Made by a program: the position numbers and the translations under genes
Assembly: GCF_026163695.1 (NCBI RefSeq)
Contig: NZ_JAOTID010000018.1
Span: 1 to 64,000 of the forward strand
From: Shumkonia mesophila
GTDB taxonomy: Bacteria > Pseudomonadota > Alphaproteobacteria > Rhodospirillales > Shumkoniaceae
Length of the DNA: 64,000 nt
Reading direction: 5' to 3'
Notes under the pieces: model-generated
Told to the model about the DNA's origin: nothing
Database searches by the model: none
What the model saw: the letters and a program-made list of their open reading frames with translations, nothing else
Shown here: positions 59,813 through 64,000 of the stretch, one piece after another
How positions within the stretch are numbered: position 1 is the first letter of the stretch
Layout: each line of letters begins with the position of its first letter

Positions 59813-60742
59813 ATGATCGATCGGGACGCGATTTCGGGGCGGGCGTTGCCGCGTGGCATCGTGCCCAGCCTCAATACGCCGTTTACCGCCGACGGCACGC
59901 TCGATACCGAGGCTTACGGCCGCCTGATCGATTATGTCATCGCCGCCGGGTGCGGGGGCGTGCTGCTGCCGGCGGTGGCTGGCGAGATCGGCAGCCTGTC
60001 GCGCGCCGAGCGCGAGCGGCTGATCGAGGCGGCGTCGGCGCGCAACGCCGGGCGCATTCCCATGATCGTCGGCGTGTCGGCGGCGGCATGGCCGGAAAGC
60101 CTGGCGCTGGCCCGCCACGCCCGCGCCGCCGGCGCCGACGCCGTGCTGTGGCAGCCGGAGCCCGGATTATCGGAGAACGCGCTGGAGAAGGGCTTGGCCG
60201 CCTTGGGCGAGGCCGGGCCGGGCGCGGTCGTCCTCCAGGACCTCGACTGGCGCGGCGGCGGCCTTGGCGTCGAGATCATCGCCGCGCTGTTCGCGCGCGT
60301 TCCGGCGTTCGCCGGCATCAAGGTCGAAACCGTTCCGGCCGGCCCCAAGTACAGCGCCATCCAGGCGGCGACCGGGGGGCGTCTGCACGTTAGCGGCGGC
60401 TGGGCGGTGAGCCAGATGATGGATGCGCTGGCGCGCGGCGTCGATGCCTTCATGCCGACGGGGATGGAGCCCATCTATTGCGAGATTTATCGCCGCCACG
60501 AAGCGGGCCGGCCGGAAGAGGCCCGCGCGCTCTTCGAGGCGATCCTGCCCATCCTGGCGTTTGCCAACCAGCACATCGAGGTCAGCATCCGCTTCTTCAA
60601 GGCCCTGCGGCGGGCGGCGGGACTGTTCGCCACCGACGCCTGCCGGCCGCCGGTCGCGGCGCTGGATGCCGTCCAGGACCGGGAATGTCGGCGCCTGGTC
60701 GACTGGGCGCTGGAAATCGAACGAAACCTGAGCCAAGCCTGA
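59813..60742 (+). CDS. dihydrodipicolinate synthase-family lyase/aldolase
   Basis: A 309-residue TIM-barrel of the DapA/N-acetylneuraminate lyase superfamily. The Schiff-base Lys170 is in FAGIKVETVPAGP. The DapA substrate motif GTTGE is replaced by AVAGE (54-58) and the catalytic Tyr is absent (LQDLDW around 141-146). It is therefore not a lysine-pathway DapA but one of the many 2-oxoacid aldolases or dehydratases. ATG 59813 follows GAGGGGGGCG. Linkage to the LarA-like gene suggests a shared substrate route. Confidence 0.78.
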   Translation: MIDRDAISGRALPRGIVPSLNTPFTADGTLDTEAYGRLIDYVIAAGCGGVLLPAVAGEIGSLSRAERERLIEAASARNAGRIPMIVGVSAAAWPESLALARHARAAGADAVLWQPEPGLSENALEKGLAALGEAGPGAVVLQDLDWRGGGLGVEIIAALFARVPAFAGIKVETVPAGPKYSAIQAATGGRLHVSGGWAVSQMMDALARGVDAFMPTGMEPIYCEIYRRHEAGRPEEARALFEAILPILAFANQHIEVSIRFFKALRRAAGLFATDACRPPVAALDAVQDRECRRLVDWALEIERNLSQA

Positions 60743-61117
60743 GGCCGCAGGCGCCCCGCCGCTCCCGGCCGGATCCCCCGTCGAAAGACCAATCCCGACA
60801 GCCCCGGCTGCTGTGAGGGGTTAGGGGGCGGGGCGAAGTGCCCGAGCGTTCCCCACCTTGCGTGTTCAAGTGGCTCCTCTTCATGCGATGGAGAAGGGTG
60901 CGCCCGGGACGCTGGCCACCGTTCTGGGCGCCGGCACGCGAGCCTCGCGATCCGGAATCCAGGCCGGCTCCTTCCGTGCGCTGCGGCGCCGGACTCTGGA
61001 CCCCCGCCTCCGCAGGGCTGACGAGGAGGGAAGCGTGGGGGTGACGGAACCACTTCGCCCCCGGCGCGGTTTAGCCGGCTCGGGGCTTTCCCTTGAACCG
61101 AGGCGGCGGGTGGCATT
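60743..61117. other. 375-bp gene-free region with degenerate repeats
   Basis: Contains hairpin-like fragments related to the 16362-16442 repeat (CCCCCGCCTCCGCAGGG near 61003-61020) and CT/GA-rich patches. No convincing promoter or open frame was seen. Confidence 0.55.
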
Positions 61118-61987
61118 TTGGCGCGGGCGCAGACCCAACGCGGACGGCGGCAATGCAAGGACGACGACCGCGAGGCCACGTCGCCGGCCTTCGTGGTCGG
61201 GCTCGGGCGGGCGTTCGGCGGCGCGCTGCTGTTCGCGCTCCCCATGCTGATGACCATGGAGATGTGGTCGCTGGGCTTCACCATGGCGCCGGAGCGCTTG
61301 GCGCTGCTGCTGGCGATCACGTTCCCGCTGCTCGTCGGGCTTTCGCGCCTGGGCGGCTTCCGGGTCACCACGCGCCTCATCGACGATGCCGCCGACGCCC
61401 TGGTGGCGCTGGCCGTCGCCGTGGTGGCGGCCGCCCTCATCCTGGCGCTGTTCGGGCTCGTCACTCCCGACATGGCGGCCCGCGAGATCGCCGGCAAGGT
61501 GGCCTTGCAGGCGGTGCCGGGGTCCATCGGCGCCATGCTGGCCCGAAACCAGCTCGGCTCGGCGCCCAAGGAGAGGAAGGAGTCGCCGCCCGGCTTCTGG
61601 GAGGAGATCTTCGCCATGGTGGCGGGCGCGCTGTTCGTCTCGCTCAACGTCGCCCCCACCGAGGAGATGGTGCTGATCGCGCACACGATGAGCGCCTGGC
61701 AGATCCTTGGCCTGGCTGCCTTCTCGCTGTTGCTCATGCACGTCATCGTCTACGCCGCCGAATTCGCCGGCGGCCACGGACCCCTGCGGCCGCCCGAGGC
61801 GCGGTTCATGGGCGTCTTCGTGCGCTTCACCGTCACCGGCTACGTGGTGGTGGTCGGGGTCTCGTTCTACCTGCTGTGGAGCTTCGGGCGGCTGGACGGC
61901 ACCGCCTTCGAGCAGGCCCTGGAGTTCGCCCTGGTGCTGGCCTTCCCCGGCGCCTTGGGCGCCGCCGCCGCCCGGCTGGTGCTGTGA
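61118..61987 (+). CDS. TIGR02587-like integral membrane protein
   Basis: A protein of about 289 residues with seven or eight hydrophobic helices; features include LPMLMTMEMWSLGFTMAPER, TFPLLVGLSRLGGFR, FWEEIFAMVAGALFVSLNVA and PTEEMVLIAHTMSAWQ. It resembles a conserved alphaproteobacterial membrane family of unknown function. The start is uncertain: TTG 61118 is used here and no ATG fits. It overlaps the next gene by one base (TGATG), a pairing I recall for this family. Confidence 0.72.
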   Translation: MARAQTQRGRRQCKDDDREATSPAFVVGLGRAFGGALLFALPMLMTMEMWSLGFTMAPERLALLLAITFPLLVGLSRLGGFRVTTRLIDDAADALVALAVAVVAAALILALFGLVTPDMAAREIAGKVALQAVPGSIGAMLARNQLGSAPKERKESPPGFWEEIFAMVAGALFVSLNVAPTEEMVLIAHTMSAWQILGLAAFSLLLMHVIVYAAEFAGGHGPLRPPEARFMGVFVRFTVTGYVVVVGVSFYLLWSFGRLDGTAFEQALEFALVLAFPGALGAAAARLVL

Positions 61988-62394
61988 TGGGCAGGCGTCC
62001 CGCCCCCGCCATGGGCGCCGGCACCTCGCCGCTCGAATGGGCGGTGGCGGCCCTGGGCGCGGCGCTGCTGGTGGCCGCCGTCGGCTATCTTGGCTGGCAT
62101 GGGTGGACGCGCGAGGCCGGCCCGCCCGACCTGACGATCGAGGAGGTCAGCCGCGGGACGGGCCAGGGCGGCCATCGGGTGGCGGTGCGGGTGAGAAACG
62201 TCGGGCGGGAGGCGGCGGCCCAGGCGGTTATCGGCGGCGAACTGATGGAAGAGGGCGGCCAGGTGGCCGAGGACGCTGAGACGATACTCGACTACGTCGC
62301 CATCGGCTCGTCCCGCGAGGCCTGGCTGGTGTTCACCGAAGACCCCGCCGGCTACGCGCTCCGCCTCCGCGTCAAGGGCATGGCGAGGCCATAG
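61987..62394 (+). CDS. TIGR02588-like membrane-anchored protein
   Basis: A 135-residue protein with one N-terminal membrane helix (EWAVAALGAALLVAAVGYLG) and a beta-rich periplasmic domain (HRVAVRVRNVGREAAAQAVI, AWLVFTEDPAGYALRLRVKG) resembling a CARDB-like fold. The family is of unknown function. It is coupled to the preceding membrane gene. The two may form one complex. Confidence 0.72.
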   Translation: MGRRPAPAMGAGTSPLEWAVAALGAALLVAAVGYLGWHGWTREAGPPDLTIEEVSRGTGQGGHRVAVRVRNVGREAAAQAVIGGELMEEGGQVAEDAETILDYVAIGSSREAWLVFTEDPAGYALRLRVKGMARP

Positions 62395-62413
62395 GGGGGC
62401 GCGGGTTGGCTAA

Positions 62414-62520
62414 GAGAGGAAGACGTGGATGGCCGGAACAAGTCCGGCCATGACGATGGAAATTGAACTCCCATCCGTCATCCCCGCACGTGTTGCGGGG
62501 ATCCACGTCTTTCTTCCCGA
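62414..62520. repeat. dispersed repeat with nested inverted arms
   Basis: GAAGACGTGGAT (62419-62430) pairs with ATCCACGTCTTTCTTC (about 62501-62516). Inside are CCGGAACAAGTCCGG and CCCCGCACGTGTTGCGGGG hairpins. Related pieces occur at 11770-11800 and 11858-11940, and the outer arm recurs at 63388 interrupted by a REP element. Confidence 0.7.
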
Positions 62521-62524
62521 AGGG

Positions 62525-62875
62525 CTACCGCGGGCCCCAGCAGAAGCCGGGGTAGGTGGGAGAGGCGGCGCTGGCGGCGAGGCCGTCGTCCTCGATGACC
62601 GCGACGCCCCAGCATTCCGGCGGACGGGTCGGAGAGCCGCCGGCGGCAAGCCCGTCGTCGGCGAAGGGCGGGCAGCCGCCGGCCGGCGAGGTCACCCGGT
62701 TGGCGGTCAGTCCGTCGTCGCCGTGGCAGGGGACGAAGATGGTGACGGGCGAGGCCATCAGCCCGTCGTCTCCGGCCGCCCCGGCCGGGGCTGGCGGCGC
62801 CTCGAAGGCGCCGCCGTTGGCCCGCCACGCCGCCATCGGGTCGGCGGCGGCGTTGTTCGGTACGGGTGTGTGCAT
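62525..62875 (-). CDS. repeat-core small protein 1 (four DDGL-Cys modules), precursor-peptide-like
   Basis: A 116-residue protein. Residues 1-35 are a leader-like region (MAAWRANGGAFEAPPAP...) shared with the next two genes. The remainder consists of four modules starting GDDGL or EDDGL and ending in a single Cys 15-17 residues on: DDGLMASPVTIFVPC, DDGLTANRVTSPAGGC, DDGLAAGGSPTRPPEC, DDGLAASAASPTYPGFC. No signal peptide or membrane helix. GGAAGGGG precedes the start at 62875. I do not recognise the family. The layout resembles multi-core RiPP precursors, but no modification enzyme is visible. Confidence 0.7.
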   Translation of the reverse strand: MHTPVPNNAAADPMAAWRANGGAFEAPPAPAGAAGDDGLMASPVTIFVPCHGDDGLTANRVTSPAGGCPPFADDGLAAGGSPTRPPECWGVAVIEDDGLAASAASPTYPGFCWGPR

Positions 62876-62892
62876 CGATCGATCCCCTTCCC

Positions 62893-63243
62893 TCAGCGGC
62901 ACGCCCACGGATTGGTGGAGTTGCCGGCCTTGAGGCCCTCGGCTCCGACGCAGGCGCGCGACACCGAAAGCGCCTCGAGCCCGCCCTCGGCATCGCGGCA
63001 GTAGTAGTTGGTCTGCGCGGCGGCAAGCCCGTCGTCGGCGCCGCAGGGCAGCCCCATCGACGGGATCAGGGCGGCAAGCCCGTCGTCCTCGACGCAGTAG
63101 ACGATGAAGGTGTGCGGGGCCGTGGAAAGGCCGTCGTCGCCGGCCGTCTCGGCCGGGGCCGCCGTCGGCTCGACGGCGCCGCCGGTGGCCAGCCATTGCG
63201 CCATCAGGTCGTTGTGGGTCGCGGTGGTGGAAATCGTATGCAT
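62893..63243 (-). CDS. repeat-core small protein 2 (five modules), precursor-peptide-like
   Basis: A 116-residue paralogue. Leader: MHTISTTATHNDLMAQWLATGG. Modules: DDGLSTAPHTFIVYC, DDGLAALIPSMGLPC, DDGLAAAQTNYYC, EGGLEALSVSRAC, EGLKAGNSTNPWAC, so the last two have drifted from DDGL to EGGL/EGL. Each ends in Cys after one or more aromatic or Pro residues. GAGGGGGGG lies ahead of the start at 63243. It ends 17 bp from gene 1, so the pair is probably one transcript. Confidence 0.7.
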   Translation of the reverse strand: MHTISTTATHNDLMAQWLATGGAVEPTAAPAETAGDDGLSTAPHTFIVYCVEDDGLAALIPSMGLPCGADDGLAAAQTNYYCRDAEGGLEALSVSRACVGAEGLKAGNSTNPWACR

Positions 63244-63401
63244 AGGCTCGATACCCCCCCTCGGGTCAGCGGTTGAAAGTGCATCGCAGTCGCAAGCGAG
63301 GGCAAATACTACGCGGGGTTGCGCCGCCGGGCAAGGCCCAACGCACGCGCATAAGGAGTAGGGGGGGCGCCGGCGGGGCAACAGGGAGAGGAAGACGTGG
63401 A

Positions 63402-63443
63402 CCTGCCTGCGCGAAGCCGGAGCTTCGCTTCGGCGAAGGCGGG
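63402..63443. repeat. REP-type palindrome, copy 3 (inverted)
   Basis: CCTGCCTGCGCGAAGCCGG and AGCTTCGCTTCGGCGAAGGC: the reverse orientation of the elements at 11641 and 26905. It sits inside a GAAGACGTGGA...TCTACGTTTTTTTC inverted repeat that is uninterrupted at 62414-62520. Confidence 0.78.
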
Positions 63444-63463
63444 TCTACGTTTTTTTCAGGGCC

Positions 63464-63721
63464 TTAAAAGCACCGTGGCCAGCTCTGGGTGGGGCCGGTG
63501 GCCTTGAGCCCATCTTCGACGAAGCACATGCGCGAGAAGCTGGGCTCGCAGGCGGTCAGCCTGGGATCGCCGAACGTGCAATAGGCGCCCGTGATGGGGG
63601 AGGAGGCCTGAAGCCCGTCATCGCCGGTCGCCGGCTCGCCGACCGCCGCGCCCATCGCGCCCCCGGTGGTCCGCCATTGCGCCATCAGGCTGGCGCCGGT
63701 TTCCTGGATGATCGTTTGCAT
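63464..63721 (-). CDS. repeat-core small protein 3 (three modules), precursor-peptide-like
   Basis: An 85-residue paralogue with the same leader (LMAQWRTTGGAMGAA) and three modules: DDGLQASSPITGAYC, DPRLTACEPSFSRMC (degenerate, with an extra Cys) and EDGLKATGPTQSWPRCF. GGAGGAA sits at the right distance before the start at 63721. It is the first of the three in transcription order. A REP element separates it from gene 2 (220 bp), and the upstream 279 bp to the window edge are repeats. Confidence 0.68.
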   Translation of the reverse strand: MQTIIQETGASLMAQWRTTGGAMGAAVGEPATGDDGLQASSPITGAYCTFGDPRLTACEPSFSRMCFVEDGLKATGPTQSWPRCF

Positions 63722-63814
63722 GCGTGTTCCTCCGTTGGGTTTTTTTATGGATCATCCTACGCCGATCCGGGCTGGCCGTCGCCGTCAATAGGCGGCTTCA
63801 AAGGAAGCAAGATT

Positions 63815-63932
63815 CACCACCGAGAACACAGAGAACACGGAGTTTCACAGAGAAGAACCTCCTGTCCGGGCCTGGCCCGGACGATCCCTTCCTTCCCCTC
63901 TGTGCCTTTCTCGGTGTTCTCGGTGGTTCGAT
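63815..63932. repeat. dispersed inverted repeat
   Basis: CACCGAGAACACAGAGAACA and, about 70 bp on, TTTCTCGGTGTTCTCGGTGG are imperfect inverted arms. A hairpin TCCGGGCCTGGCCCGGA lies between. No open frame. Confidence 0.7.
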
Positions 63933-63937
63933 TATTG

Positions 63938-63999
63938 ATCCTTCGGCAGGCTCAGGATGAGGGGTTTTTGAAGTCCTCATCCTGAGCAGGGCCTTCGGG
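63938..63999. repeat. dispersed inverted repeat at the right edge
   Basis: TTCGGCAGGCTCAGGATGAG is mirrored by CTCATCCTGAGCAGGGCCTT. The element probably continues past the window end. Confidence 0.7.
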
Positions 64000-64000
64000 C

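Overview
The window is GC-rich DNA (roughly two thirds G+C) with dense gene packing and the imprint of an alphaproteobacterium. It has a MipZ division ATPase, a PcaQ-controlled pca operon, two tripartite tricarboxylate transporters (TTT), a TRAP transporter and an alphaproteobacterial-style two-subunit ATP-citrate lyase. A Rhodospirillales-type, metabolically versatile organism is my inference; no rRNA or tRNA gene is present to confirm it. Oxygen-dependent ring cleavage sits beside an oxygen-independent sulfatase maturase and a hemerythrin, which suggests a facultative or microaerophilic life.

Positions 1-17900 hold accessory catabolism. Two paralogous FCD-type GntR regulators each face a divergent gene set and share an A/T-rich operator. 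Around them are an HPPD-like protein, a shikimate-dehydrogenase-like protein that has lost its catalytic residues, an acylating aldehyde dehydrogenase, a ThDP enzyme, an HMG-CoA-lyase-like aldolase, a TIM-barrel isomerase-like protein, AroQ and an intact shikimate/quinate dehydrogenase. Together these suggest quinate/shikimate degradation to protocatechuate plus a second, unidentified 2-oxoacid route. A LysR-linked TTT system and a GH88 glucuronyl hydrolase follow.

Positions 18000-31000 are the protocatechuate branch: pcaQ diverges from pcaDCHG, a CatIJ-type CoA transferase pair and pcaB, then a TRAP transporter, a hemerythrin and pobA. Thus 4-hydroxybenzoate and dehydroshikimate both converge on protocatechuate. 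Positions 31000-38200 form a self-contained organosulfate unit: GntR, a CxPxR sulfatase, TctCBA and an anaerobic sulfatase maturase. Positions 38400-42500 encode the ATP-citrate-lyase-like pair.

Positions 42700-62400 are mixed: an EF-hand/ECF-sigma/anti-sigma/metal-sensor group, SugE, a flavin reductase, cobalamin import (btuFCD) with cobQ, a large hybrid histidine kinase, a TSUP exporter, a LarA-like/DHDPS-like pair and a TIGR02587/TIGR02588-like membrane pair. The right end (62500-63750) holds three tandem paralogous small genes. Their products share a leader-like N-terminus followed by 3, 4 or 5 DDGL-x-A...Cys modules. They look like multi-core precursor peptides, and no modification enzyme is visible in the window.

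The intergenic spaces are unusually rich in dispersed hairpin repeats. Some are nested inside one another, and one perfect palindrome lies in frame inside cobQ.
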